A DNA stretch of 64,000 nucleotides. Origin: Blastobasis lacticolella. Lineage: Eukaryota; Arthropoda; Insecta; Lepidoptera; Blastobasidae. Positions 41,807-51,526 of the stretch are shown piece after piece; position 1 is the stretch's first letter, and every line of letters starts with the position of its first letter. The notes beneath the pieces are model-generated. The model worked only from the letters and a program-made list of their open reading frames with translations, made no database searches and had not been told where the DNA came from. The DNA lies in the NCBI GenBank assembly GCA_905147135.1, contig LR990045.1:13678173-13742172 (forward strand), in the 5' to 3' direction. The position numbers were made by a program, and so were the translations under genes.

Positions 41807-43273
41807 ATGAGCAGTGAAAGTGATGAAGTGCCAAATAGAACGGTTGCGTCGGAAATTATGCAGCCTAGTAATAAATTATCGGTGACACCTCCTGCAAATA
41901 GTGTAAAGAAAACCCGGGAAGTTGTTCGCAAGCGATCTAAAAAGCGTGCTAGGTCAAGTAGTAGTTCGTCCTCTTCGAGTTCGGAGAGCAGCTTATCCTC
42001 ATCGTCCAGTTCTGCCTCGCGTGGCAAACGAAAATCTAAGCGCCGCCGCCGCCGCCACAAAAAAGGGGGGGACCAACGTAGTCGCCGCCGTGACTACCGC
42101 CTCGATAAATTAACACAAGAAATTTGCGAACTTCGCAATCAAGTTACCTTTTGTGACGGCGCGGGCAGTGACCAGATATTACAAAATAATGTAGTGAATT
42201 GTAGTATTGACGGCAATATTAGTGGTGATTTGTACGATGAGCAACCCGCGAGTAATTTACGCGAAACTGAACCGATATGTAACGATTCTACGAGTATTCA
42301 ACCAAATGTTGTTTTTGATATCGAGACTAAACTCAAAGAGCCCGCGGTTCCGAAAACGCCCCAAGATCTTTTGAAAATCTTAAACGGCATCCAACATTTT
42401 AATAGTAACGAATGGTCAGAGGTTCGTTATGCAGAAGTTCAAAAGCTGTATAATCACAGCCCCGGGTTCGTGGATCTAGAAGTAAATGATGAACTCAAAG
42501 CCTATGACTCACTAAAACATTTATCTTATTCGGATAAATCATATGCAGCATTAACCTTTTGTGTACTTAGGCAGCGCGAAGTATTGCAATCTGCTCTTAA
42601 AAACCTATTGCAATGGGCACAGATTTCTGATGTAACTTTTGAGGGTATAAATGAAAAAGTTAACGAGTTGTTTCTTAAGGGTGATTTGTTTAAAGTATCG
42701 TCAGATCTTCTCCAACTAATTTGCGGCCACAGGGCCGAGGTGATCCAAATGAGACGCGACGGTATAATAAATAGTGTTAGAGACCCGATTCATAAAGCCG
42801 CCTTGCGAAAAATTCCCCCTTCGTGTGATTACATTTTTAAATCTGATTCGCTGACGTCAGTTCTAGAGAAAACAGGAGGTGTTAGAAAAATGTTTTTCCC
42901 TGTGAATAAGCAAGGTACTGCTGTTCCCGCTTCGCAAGCGAGTGCAAATAGCAACAGGCCTGCGCGCCTCCCCTCGCAGGGGCAGGCTGTTCGTAATGTA
43001 CCCCCGCAGGGTACTTCTCATAAGTGTTGTGCCCCATCGCACACTAGCCACACTTATCAGCCCTCGCAGGGCTGTTCTCACACTCGTCCCTCGCAGGGAC
43101 GGGGAGCTCAGGACAATGAGCCGCGTTCAGCATTCGCTGGCTATGCAAGAGGTTCCTTTCGTTCAAGAGGATCACGACCGAGTTATAGAGGAAGAGGTCA
43201 GGATAGAAATACCCGAAAACGTGCCGGATCTCCCTCGGACTACAATGCCTTTAATAAAAAACGTAAGTATTGA
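41807..43273 (+). CDS. DIRS ORF1, gag-like protein
   Basis: Open frame of 488 codons starting MSSESDEVPNRTVASE. It has a long Ser run followed by the basic stretch SKRRRRRHKK (about residues 60-90), which resembles a nuclear-localising or nucleic-acid-binding region. A helical region includes YAALTFCVLRQREVLQSALK, and the end is RG/SR-rich (GSFRSRGSRPSYRGRGQD). ORF1 of DIRS elements is taken to be the structural protein, mostly unconserved. Its 3' end overlaps the start of the RT frame by about 330 bp in the +1 frame. No breaks. Confidence 0.75.
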   Translation: MSSESDEVPNRTVASEIMQPSNKLSVTPPANSVKKTREVVRKRSKKRARSSSSSSSSSSESSLSSSSSSASRGKRKSKRRRRRHKKGGDQRSRRRDYRLDKLTQEICELRNQVTFCDGAGSDQILQNNVVNCSIDGNISGDLYDEQPASNLRETEPICNDSTSIQPNVVFDIETKLKEPAVPKTPQDLLKILNGIQHFNSNEWSEVRYAEVQKLYNHSPGFVDLEVNDELKAYDSLKHLSYSDKSYAALTFCVLRQREVLQSALKNLLQWAQISDVTFEGINEKVNELFLKGDLFKVSSDLLQLICGHRAEVIQMRRDGIINSVRDPIHKAALRKIPPSCDYIFKSDSLTSVLEKTGGVRKMFFPVNKQGTAVPASQASANSNRPARLPSQGQAVRNVPPQGTSHKCCAPSHTSHTYQPSQGCSHTRPSQGRGAQDNEPRSAFAGYARGSFRSRGSRPSYRGRGQDRNTRKRAGSPSDYNAFNKKRKY

Positions 43274-45212
43274 CAATCAGAGTTTCAAGGCCGGCCGGCT
43301 ACTTCTATATCGCAACCAATGGAAGCACCTAGGTGCTCCGAATTATATTTTAAAGATAATAAACGGGTACCGCATACCCTTTGCCGAAAAGCCTCCTCTT
43401 GTCATGCCAAATTTAAATCAAAACAAGTTCTGCACCATTGTATCGCAGGAGATGACTGCTCTTATTCAGCAAATGCGGCACCAATGCGTATTAGAAGTAG
43501 TAAGGCCGTCCCCAAGCTTCATTTCGTCAATGTTTTTGGTACCCAAGAGCGACGGATCTTACCGTCCTATCTTCAATCTGTCGGCTCTGAACGACTATGT
43601 GATAACTCAACGTTTCAGTCTAATAAACACTCAACGTATCCCGGACTTTCTGCAACCAGGGGATTGGATGTGCAAAATAGATCTATCTCAGGCGTATTTC
43701 CACCTGCCAATTGCACACTCTCACAGGCGGTTCCTAAGACTGATATATCAAGGCCAATTAATGCAAATGACGTGCCTACCATTCGGCCTCAGTACAGCGC
43801 CGAAAATCTTTGCCTCGTTAACGAACTGGGTAGCTCAAACTCTCAGGGAGCAGGGGTTACGTTTAATTGTTTACCTAGACGATTTTCTTCTAGTCCATCA
43901 GAGCCGACAGGTTTTAGAGTCGCATGTTCAAATCTTACTTCAAAGACTTTTTTATCTGGGATTACAAATAAATCTAGAGAAATCAGTTTTGATCCCTCAA
44001 CGGGACCTAGTGTTTCTCGGTGTTCGCTGGAAAACGTTGACAAACGAAAAAGTCCTTCCAGACGAGAAGAAAACCAATGTGCATTCCAAAATCTTACCGG
44101 TTCTGACAGGTGGCCTTGTAGACACAAAAACCTTACAAAGTATTGTTGGCCTTTTGAACTTCGCCAGCTTCATAGTCCCGAAAGGGAGACTACATTTCCG
44201 AGCCCTGCTATCTTTTCTTATCGATCTCGAGAAATCTCAAATAACCAAACGCGGTCCCCTTTCAAGGCCAGCTATAGAGGACCTACAGTGGTGGCTTCAC
44301 AATCACCATCTTTCATCTCCAATTCATTGGGCCTCTCCCTCGCATTTTCTGGCGACAGACGCATCAGACCTGGCGTGGGGGGCTCAGCTAGACCATCTCT
44401 CTCTGACGGGAATGTGGACCGAGCAAGAAAGTCTGTTACACTGCAATCAGAAAGAGCTTCTTGCCCTGTTCAAAATATTACAAGTCCAGTATCAAATTCT
44501 ATCACGCTCTACACTCCTTTGGCAGAGCGACAACCGGACAGCAATCGCCTACATCCGCAACGAGGGCGGAACAAGGTCTATGGCCCCGTTAGACATAACT
44601 GCCCAGATCTTTCATTTACTAGACAAATACCAAATTCATATTACTGCTCATCATATTCCGGGAAAATACAACGGGCACGCCGATCATCTGTCACGTTACC
44701 GCTCTCCCCCAGAGTGGCATCTGTTACCCATGGCCATGGAGAGGGTTTTCAAAAAATTCGGAGTGCCTGTAATAGATCTCTTCGCCTCGGCCAAGGCTCA
44801 TGTAGTTGCCAATTACGTATCCTTCGACCTAAACGACCGACAGGCAATGTACCACGATGCCTTTTCCCGTCCCTGGAACTACCACCTAGCATGGATATTC
44901 CCACCACCGTATCTGATACCCAAGGTCCTTGCTCACCTCAATCATGCTCAAGGAATATTTCTAATCGCAGTCCCACGTTGGGAACGCGTGTTTTGGAGAG
45001 CAGACCTGAAATCGAAGGCAGTAGCAGCACCGTTCACAATCCGACATCTGAACCGTTTAAGTTCAGAATGTCCAATTCCCAAAATGTCCAATGGTTTAAA
45101 AATGTCCAATTCCCGAAATGTCCGATTCCCAAAATGTCCAATTCCCGAAATGTACGATTCCCAAAATGTCCAATTCCCGAAATGTCCAATTCCCATAATG
45201 TCCAATTCCTGA
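42942..45212 (+). CDS. DIRS reverse transcriptase / RNase H, C-terminus replaced by MITE sequence
   Basis: RT motifs are VLEVVRPSPSFISSMFLVPK, YRPIFNLSALNDYV, CKIDLSQAYFHLPIA (motif A), CLPFGLSTAPKIFASL (motif B) and IVYLDDFLL (motif C, YLDD at 43872-43883). The RNase H part reads FLATDASDLAWGAQL, NQKELLAL, WQSDNRTAIAYIRNEGG and HHIPGKYNGHADHLSR. The DIRS-typical end VIDLFASAKAHVV, FSRPWNYHLAWIFPPPYLI follows. The natural start is uncertain, because the first 60 codons overlap ORF1. From 45054 the frame reads into the MITE and stops at 45212. Before the insertion it would have continued after 46143 and stopped at 46236-46238. Confidence 0.85.
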   Translation: MQIATGLRASPRRGRLFVMYPRRVLLISVVPHRTLATLISPRRAVLTLVPRRDGELRTMSRVQHSLAMQEVPFVQEDHDRVIEEEVRIEIPENVPDLPRTTMPLIKNVSIDNQSFKAGRLLLYRNQWKHLGAPNYILKIINGYRIPFAEKPPLVMPNLNQNKFCTIVSQEMTALIQQMRHQCVLEVVRPSPSFISSMFLVPKSDGSYRPIFNLSALNDYVITQRFSLINTQRIPDFLQPGDWMCKIDLSQAYFHLPIAHSHRRFLRLIYQGQLMQMTCLPFGLSTAPKIFASLTNWVAQTLREQGLRLIVYLDDFLLVHQSRQVLESHVQILLQRLFYLGLQINLEKSVLIPQRDLVFLGVRWKTLTNEKVLPDEKKTNVHSKILPVLTGGLVDTKTLQSIVGLLNFASFIVPKGRLHFRALLSFLIDLEKSQITKRGPLSRPAIEDLQWWLHNHHLSSPIHWASPSHFLATDASDLAWGAQLDHLSLTGMWTEQESLLHCNQKELLALFKILQVQYQILSRSTLLWQSDNRTAIAYIRNEGGTRSMAPLDITAQIFHLLDKYQIHITAHHIPGKYNGHADHLSRYRSPPEWHLLPMAMERVFKKFGVPVIDLFASAKAHVVANYVSFDLNDRQAMYHDAFSRPWNYHLAWIFPPPYLIPKVLAHLNHAQGIFLIAVPRWERVFWRADLKSKAVAAPFTIRHLNRLSSECPIPKMSNGLKMSNSRNVRFPKCPIPEMYDSQNVQFPKCPIPIMSNS

Positions 45213-45277
45213 AATTTCCAATTCCCGAAATGTCCAATTCCCACAAAGTCCAATTCCCAAAATGTCAAATTTTTTAA
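43319..45277 (+). other. Long open frame overlapping DIRS RT, in frame with the recombinase
   Basis: 652 codons stay open across the RT/RNase H region in the same frame as the tyrosine recombinase. Removing the MITE and one target duplication (1089 bp, a multiple of three) would join it to the recombinase frame. In Dictyostelium DIRS-1 the recombinase and RT frames overlap almost fully, so this may be a genuine extended recombinase frame. No domain is visible in the overlap part, and it may be partly a by-product of RT codon use. Confidence 0.4.
45046..45053. repeat. Left target duplication of MITE
   Basis: ATCTGAAC, repeated at 46135-46142. Confidence 0.75.
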
Positions 45278-45390
45278 GATTGTTGTTCATCATTAATACG
45301 GCCTCGTATCCTTTTACAATATAATAATCACACCAACAGCCCTTTATCAGTATAAAAATGAAAAAGGAATGAAAAATAAAAATATGTATA

Positions 45391-45478
45391 GCTTAATGCT
45401 TGTGTTGAAAGGTTCCGCTCTTCTATATCGAAACTATTGTTATAGAAGAGCGGAGCTATCTAACACACGCATTAAGCT
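45391..45478. repeat. Hairpin inside the MITE
   Basis: GCTTAATGC...CCGCTCTTCTATA faces TATAGAAGAGCGG...GCATTAAGC, with some unpaired bases. Its duplicate is at 50783-50870. Confidence 0.7.
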
Positions 45479-45507
45479 TAAAATAAGTATATTATATATA
45501 TTATTAT

Positions 45508-45692
45508 ACTAGCTTTAGGCCGCGACTTCGTCCGCGTAAAATTTGGTTATTACGTTCCGAACACGTAACGTTCCAAGGGTAACCACATAGCCTATGTATT
45601 ATTTAGTGATTTAAGCTACACCATTGTCAAGTTTCATCAAAATCTGTTAAGTAGTTTGTGCACGAAGGAATAACAAATATCCATACAAATGT
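45508..45692 (+). repeat. Lepidopteran dispersed repeat (CCGCGACTTCGTCCGCG type)
   Basis: TATACTAGCTTTAGGCCGCG then CAAGTTTCATCAAAATCTGT and AACAAATATCCATACAAA. From memory this is one of the most frequent repeats in moth and butterfly genomes. It is nested in the MITE and duplicated at 50900-51084. Confidence 0.6.
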
Positions 45693-45868
45693 TTAAGAGG
45701 TTAACCAGCTTGAACCTCCGTTCCGTAGATCAAGAAGAAAATGTCCAGCATTGTTTTCTGTTGAGTATTTACATGACTGTAATCTCCAAACCCGTCTTTC
45801 AAGCGTGAAGATTGTGGTAACAACACTTTACTAATGAGAAGGAGGATCAAGTCAAGTATTGAACTGTT

Positions 45869-47188
45869 ATGGGTGATTATTATATTGTAAAAGGATACGA
45901 GGCCGTATTAATGATGAACAACAATCTTAAAAAATTTGACATTTTGGGAATTGGACTTTGTGGGAATTGGACATTTCGGGAATTGGACATTTCAGGAATT
46001 GGACATTATGGGAATTGGACATATTGGGAATTGGACATTATGGGAATTGGACATTTCGGGAATTGGACATTATGGGAATTGGACATTTTGAAACCGTTGG
46101 ACATTTTGGGAATTGGACATTCTGAACTTAAACGATCTGAACAAGCATTTAATAGACACTTCGACAGGCCTCCCACCTCCCAAAGTTCAACAAATGACCC
46201 TAGAGGTTTGGAAGTGTGGGCGTGGTCGCAAAACTTAACTGACTGGAATGAGGCCCAATTGAACCTATTATTATCGTCATGGCGTTCATCAACCCGTAAA
46301 ACGTACAAAGTTGCCTGGAACAGATGGTTATCTTGGTGCAAATTACACAAACTTGACGCTGTTAGACCTACTGGTTCTAGTTTAGCTAAATTCCTTGCAG
46401 ACCTATTTTTAAAAGACAACCTGTCTTATAATACTATTTTATTACATAAGTCGGTAGTGTCCACTTTATGTGATACTGAGGTCTCTGGAGGATTAAGTTC
46501 TCACGTATTAGTTAAGCATGTACTGAAATCTATTTCCTTGAAAAAACCCGTGCAACATAAAACAGTGATCTGGGACACAGATACTTTAACCACTTTTTTG
46601 TCAACATACACTGTTGACGAAAATAACACATTTTCAACTTCCCGACACACAGCTATATTACTTTTATTATGTTCGGGCAGACGGGTACATGATCTTACCT
46701 TGCTTGCAGTGGACGACCAGCATTGTATACAATTCGAAGATCATGTCCTAATGTGGCCTTTGTTCGGTTCTAAAACTGATAATTGTAATTTCAGGCAATC
46801 GGGCTGGAAGATACTAGCAAATTGTAGCAACAAGCAACTCGACGCAGTTTACTGGGTGAAACATTGTATCAGACTTCTTCACAACAGACGGAACGAAGCT
46901 AACAGCTCCAGTTTATTTGTGAGCGTGAGAGGACAACCCAAGGCTGCATCTAAAACTGTGATTAGTGGATGGATCAAAACTTTATTATCTGAGGCGAATA
47001 TTTCTGCTCCCCCTGGCAGTGTACGGTCGGCCGTTGCTTCGAAGAGTTGGTCAGACAATATTTCAGTTGACGAGATACTTTCTCGTGGAAATTGGAAATC
47101 TGGCAATACGTTTCAAAAGTTCTATAGACGAGAATTGAGACCAACCCGTAGTAATCATTTAAGAGATTCTTTTGTTCCTGTTGATTAA
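45869..47188 (+). CDS. DIRS tyrosine recombinase, N-terminus replaced by MITE sequence
   Basis: 439 codons. The first 90 come from the MITE arm. The real protein starts near [16 protein letters not shown] (about 46137). The N-terminal core-binding part is [16 protein letters not shown]...[19 protein letters not shown]. The catalytic part has Arg in [19 protein letters not shown] (46679-46684), Arg in [12 protein letters not shown] (47024-47026), Trp in [11 protein letters not shown] and the nucleophile Tyr in FQKFYRREL (47123-47125). The usual H-x-x-R reads G-S-V-R here, so the first His is absent or placed elsewhere. Tyrosine recombinases insert the circular DIRS DNA without a long target duplication. 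The enzyme in this copy lacks a natural start. Confidence 0.85.
   Translation: MGDYYIVKGYEAVLMMNNNLKKFDILGIGLCGNWTFRELDISGIGHYGNWTYWELDIMGIGHFGNWTLWELDILKPLDILGIGHSELKRSEQAFNRHFDRPPTSQSSTNDPRGLEVWAWSQNLTDWNEAQLNLLLSSWRSSTRKTYKVAWNRWLSWCKLHKLDAVRPTGSSLAKFLADLFLKDNLSYNTILLHKSVVSTLCDTEVSGGLSSHVLVKHVLKSISLKKPVQHKTVIWDTDTLTTFLSTYTVDENNTFSTSRHTAILLLLCSGRRVHDLTLLAVDDQHCIQFEDHVLMWPLFGSKTDNCNFRQSGWKILANCSNKQLDAVYWVKHCIRLLHNRRNEANSSSLFVSVRGQPKAASKTVISGWIKTLLSEANISAPPGSVRSAVASKSWSDNISVDEILSRGNWKSGNTFQKFYRRELRPTRSNHLRDSFVPVD
46135..46142. repeat. Right target duplication of MITE
   Basis: ATCTGAAC, matching 45046-45053. Confidence 0.75.
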
Positions 47189-47568
47189 TATAGCTCTAAT
47201 CGCAGAGCCTTTTCAGTTTCGTATTAAATTAGGGAAAACACGTTATTATGTTATGCATAATCCGCTTGTATCCCAGTTAAGTAATAGATTATTATGATTA
47301 TTTTTATGTCTTCTCGAAAGAATATGTACTGATTATTATGTTAAGTACTATAGGTACAAGTATAATTGTTAATAAAACACTTGTGTTCTGTGCATATATT
47401 GGTTTAATTCATACTGTTATTTTCCTGATAAATATAACAATGTCATTAGGAATTCACCTTATTTCTTTCATACCATACGAATGGATAACAATATTAATCC
47501 TTTCGTATCCATCTTCATATCTATCTTGTCACATTGGCGCCCATCACCACCAGGCGATAACAAACACG

Positions 47569-47665
47569 TCTCAAAATAATATGCTTCAAATAACGGTCAA
47601 GTGTTTAATAGCAGCGTTTTACCTGAAATAAAACGCTTATTAAATACTTACCTTATTTGAAGCAT
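47569..47665 (+). repeat. DIRS internal complementary region
   Basis: 47569-47610 is complementary to the left outer end of the element (about 41375-41415). 47606-47665 is complementary to the right outer end (about 47840-47901). Together they reproduce the end-to-end joint of a DIRS circle, with TATT shared. Confidence 0.9.
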
Positions 47666-47697
47666 AACTTTAATTCCTGCCTGGTGGTTTTTCGACT

Positions 47698-47855
47698 CAA
47701 TGACCAAAGTCGAGCTGGGGGACCCAAAGCAAAACCCCCCACTCGCTGCCTGGTGATGGCGCGATGAGTGACAGAGAAGGCGCAATAGGGTAGACAAAGA
47801 GGTAAAATAAAGCGGAAACGGAAACGCCTATCTCAAAATAATATGCTTCAAATAA
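47698..47855 (-). repeat. DIRS right inverted terminal repeat
   Basis: Inverted match to 41392-41549, 158 bp. Confidence 0.9.
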
Positions 47856-47901
47856 GGTAAGTATTTAATAAGCGTTTTATTTCAGGTAAAACGCTGCTAT
47901 T

Positions 47902-48750
47902 GTGAGTGTGAGGCACTTATCAGGGCGACAGGGCCCTATTTAAAAAAAACCTTACCTTCGAATGTCTGATATTTTCTATCTCTAGCAACGCGAGCGGATT
48001 CAAAAATAGGGCCCCAGCGGCGGTACCGCTGATCTCCGATAGTATGCTATTGCCGATTGAATGATCTTGACCCTACCATCGATTTAAAAAAAGAAGTACC
48101 AAAATTGTGGGAGCGCCATCTATTGATTATTTTTAAAACCAACTGACAATACCCACTGGAAAACAACTCATTCGGTTGGTCTGTCCTAATCTTGCAGAAC
48201 AAATGCGACGTAATAATAGTAATTTTTTTAAGGTCGGAATTTCCCTATTTTTCCTGGACCGTAGTAATTTCTCCATTTTTGTGCAATAGTCACATATAAC
48301 TAACAAAGAAGCAAAGTACAAACGTTACAAAAAATTAGGTTACGTTAAAAAAATTGCGAAAGACAAAGATAAAAAAATTTTTTTTTTTGAGGACCGGTTT
48401 TACTTGCGCTAATTTGAGCAGCTATCCTGTCACACAAATCTATTTAGCGCTAGGCTAGTTTTAGCCGCTATAAAATTGAGCATATTCAATTTTATAGTGG
48501 CTACAATTCGCTCAGCGATTTTTAGTTCGAACACAGGTCACACAAAGCTAATTTTCGCTAGCGAAAATTAGCAGCAACAAATTACTGCGTGTGACCGATG
48601 CTTAAAATAAAATAACTGTTTATCTAATCAGTATGCAACACTCCTATTTTTTTTATTTTTTGTCAGAGGCCTAGGCGCGTTTATGTTTGTGGAATTATTT
48701 TCCCGCTTACAGAATATCGCAGCTAAATAATACTCTTTTAAATAGTATTG
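47902..48750. other. Sequence right of the DIRS element; no gene
   Basis: Two hairpins: CTATAAAATTGAGC...CAATTTTATAG near 48470-48500 and CTAATTTTCGCTAGCGAAAATTAG near 48549-48573. A stretch near 48680-48720 matches the dispersed repeat at 6140-6360. No coding signal. Confidence 0.4.
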
Positions 48751-48754
48751 TGTT

Positions 48755-48975
48755 TCTGCCGGTGAGTAAGGTTTCCAGTGCTCCATGGGGTGGGGATTTG
48801 GGGAACCGTGGCTTTGGCAGTGGAGTGGCATTTGCTTTTTGCTGCCAGAGCAACGTGTTATAGAGGTGGGCAACGCATTAGCGATACTCTTGGTGTTGCT
48901 AATGTCTATAGGCAGTGGTGACCACTTTCCATCAGGTGGCCCGCTTGCTTGTTTGCTTACCGTATGACATAAAAT
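48755..48975 (+). mobile_element. LINE-tail repeat
   Basis: GCCGGTGAGTAAGGTTTCCA through TGCTTACCGTATGACATAAA, an inverted match to 21262-21565. Duplicated at 54147-54367. Confidence 0.65.
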
Positions 48976-49184
48976 ATATATATATTTTGATTATAAAGTG
49001 ATTTTGCTCATCGGAAATATATGCCCTTCTGTAGCAGTCGAGTAAAAAGTCGTCTCAAAACGTTCAAAAACCATAAATATTAATCAAAACACTATTGATT
49101 ATGTCGGCATCGGCGACTATTCTAATCGTATCGTTCATTTGGTAAGTAAGCAAACAATTTTAATAGTTTTCTGGTCTCTTCTTC

Positions 49185-50604
49185 TACAGCGCCGAAAATC
49201 TTTGCCTCGTTAACGAACTGGGTAGCTCAAACTCTCAGGGAGCAGGGGTTACGTTTAATTGTTTACCTAGACGATTTTCTTCTAGTCCATCAGAGCCGAC
49301 AGGTTTTAGAGTCGCATGTTCAAATCTTACTTCAAAGACTTTTTTATCTGGGATTACAAATAAATCTAGAGAAATCAGTTTTGATCCCTCAACGGGACCT
49401 AGTGTTTCTCGGTGTTCGCTGGAAAACGTTGACAAACGAAAAAGTCCTTCCAGACGAGAAGAAAACCAATGTGCATTCCAAAATCTTACCGGTTCTGACA
49501 GGTGGCCTTGTAGACACAAAAACCTTACAAAGTATTGTTGGCCTTTTGAACTTCGCCAGCTTCATAGTCCCGAAAGGGAGACTACATTTCCGAGCCCTGC
49601 TATCTTTTCTTATCGATCTCGAGAAATCTCAAATAACCAAACGCGGTCCCCTTTCAAGGCCAGCTATAGAGGACCTACAGTGGTGGCTTCACAATCACCA
49701 TCTTTCATCTCCAATTCATTGGGCCTCTCCCTCGCATTTTCTGGCGACAGACGCATCAGACCTGGCGTGGGGGGCTCAGCTAGACCATCTCTCTCTGACG
49801 GGAATGTGGACCGAGCAAGAAAGTCTGTTACACTGCAATCAGAAAGAGCTTCTTGCCCTGTTCAAAATATTACAAGTCCAGTATCAAATTCTATCACGCT
49901 CTACACTCCTTTGGCAGAGCGACAACCGGACAGCAATCGCCTACATCCGCAACGAGGGCGGAACAAGGTCTATGGCCCTGTTAGACATAACTGCCCAGAT
50001 CTTTCATTTACTAGACAAATACCAAATTCATATTACTGCTCATCATATTCCGGGAAAATACAACGGGCACGCCGATCATCTGTCACGTTACCGCTCTCCC
50101 CCAGAGTGGCATCTGTTACCCATGGCCATGGAGAGGGTTTTCAAAAAATTCGGAGTGCCTGTAATAGATCTCTTCGCCTCGGCCAAGGCTCATGTAGTTG
50201 CCAATTACGTATCCTTCGACCTAAACGACCGACAGGCAATGTACCACGATGCCTTTTCCCGTCCCTGGAACTACCACCTAGCATGGATATTCCCACCACC
50301 GTATCTGATACCCAAGGTCCTTGCTCACCTCAATCATGCTCAAGGAATATTTCTAATCGCAGTCCCACGTTGGGAACGCGTGTTTTGGAGAGCAGACCTG
50401 AAATCGAAGGCAGTAGCAGCACCGTTCACAATCCGACATCTGAACCGTTTAAGTTCAGAATGTCCAATTCCCAAAATGTCCAATGGTTTAAAAATGTCCA
50501 ATTCCCGAAATGTCCGATTCCCAAAATGTCCAATTCCCGAAATGTACGATTCCCAAAATGTCCAATTCCCGAAATGTCCAATTCCCATAATGTCCAATTC
50601 CTGA
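49185..50604 (+). pseudogene. DIRS RT/RNase H fragment (right copy)
   Basis: Begins in the middle of the RT after motif B. It retains YLDD and the whole RNase H region, then reads into the MITE as in the left copy. One Pro to Leu change from the left copy lies in the RNase H region (near 49978). Confidence 0.85.
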
Positions 50605-51526
50605 AATTTCCAATTCCCGAAATGTCCAATTCCCACAAAGTCCAATTCCCAAAATGTCAAATTTTTTAAGATTGTTGTTCATCATTAATACGGCCTCGTA
50701 TCCTTTTACAATATAATAATCACACCAACAGCCCTTTATCAGTATAAAAATGAAAAAGGAATGAAAAATAAAAATATGTATAGCTTAATGCTTGTGTTGA
50801 AAGGTTCCGCTCTTCTATATCGAAACTATTGTTATAGAAGAGCGGAGCTATCTAACACACGCATTAAGCTTAAAATAAGTATATTATATATATTATTATA
50901 CTAGCTTTAGGCCGCGACTTCGTCCGCGTAAAATTTGGTTATTACGTTCCGAACACGTAACGTTCCAAGGGTAACCACATAGCCTATGTATTATTTAGTG
51001 ATTTAAGCTACACCATTGTCAAGTTTCATCAAAATCTGTTAAGTAGTTTGTGCACGAAGGAATAACAAATATCCATACAAATGTTTAAGAGGTTAACCAG
51101 CTTGAACCTCCGTTCCGTAGATCAAGAAGAAAATGTCCAGCATTGTTTTCTGTTGAGTATTTACATGACTGTAATCTCCAAACCCGTCTTTCAAGCGTGA
51201 AGATTGTGGTAACAACACTTTACTAATGAGAAGGAGGATCAAGTCACGTATTGAACTGTTATGGGTGATTATTATATTGTAAAAGGATACGAGGCCGTAT
51301 TAATGATGAACAACAATCTTAAAAAATTTGACATTTTGGGAATTGGACTTTGTGGGAATTGGACATTTCGGGAATTGGACATTTCAGGAATTGGACATTA
51401 TGGGAATTGGACATATTGGGAATTGGACATTATGGGAATTGGACATTTCGGGAATTGGACATTATGGGAATTGGACATTTTGAAACCGTTGGACATTTTG
51501 GGAATTGGACATTCTGAACTTAAACG
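50446..51526. mobile_element. Foldback MITE, right copy
   Basis: Same as 45054-46134, including the ATCTGAAC duplications at 50438-50445 and 51527-51534. It was copied with the tandem duplication, not inserted independently. Confidence 0.85.

Larger units (their letters stand above)
45054..46134. mobile_element. Foldback MITE inside DIRS, 16-bp repeat arms
   Basis: 1081 bp. The termini CGTTTAAGTTCAGAATGTCC and their complement face each other. Long arms (about 45054-45336 and 45869-46134) are arrays of a 16-bp unit of type AAATGTCCAATTCCCG. Flanked by the 8-bp duplication ATCTGAAC. The interior has a hairpin (45391-45478), a lepidopteran repeat with CCGCGACTTCGTCCGCGT (45508-45692) and a family C repeat (45712-45872). 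No transposase. Superfamily unresolved. Confidence 0.85.
41375..47901 (+). mobile_element. DIRS-type tyrosine-recombinase retroelement, complete termini
   Basis: Inverted terminal repeats of 158 bp lie at 41392-41549 and 47698-47855. The internal complementary region at 47569-47665 is complementary to the left outer end (41375-41415) followed by the right outer end (47840-47901). This joint defines both ends at a shared TATT (41375-41378 and 47898-47901). That is the classical DIRS layout, which allows a circular intermediate. Three frames encode a gag-like protein, RT/RNase H, and a tyrosine recombinase; there is no integrase of the DDE type. A 1081-bp MITE (45054-46134) interrupts the last two. 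Without it the element is about 5.4 kb. Confidence 0.9.
43793..49183 (+). repeat. Tandem duplication, left copy (5.39 kb)
   Basis: Repeated at 49185-54575 with an offset of 5392. The unit runs from within the DIRS RT, through the MITE, recombinase, internal complementary region and right terminal repeat, and about 1.28 kb beyond the DIRS end. Differences seen by eye: Pro to Leu codon in RNase H (near 44586), A to C near 45855, and Ser to Pro codon near 46274. Confidence 0.95.

Noticed and set aside
45034..45293. Several minus-strand frames rich in [14 protein letters not shown] repeats
   Set aside because: A 16-bp repeat array free of stops in many frames. The repeat protein is a by-product of the MITE arm.
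45054..46134. Alternative MITE boundary at TTAA with a piggyBac-like target
   Set aside because: The outer 8-bp direct repeat ATCTGAAC would then have to be chance. The boundary with the 8-bp duplication explains both features, though TTAA lies 4 bases inside each end.
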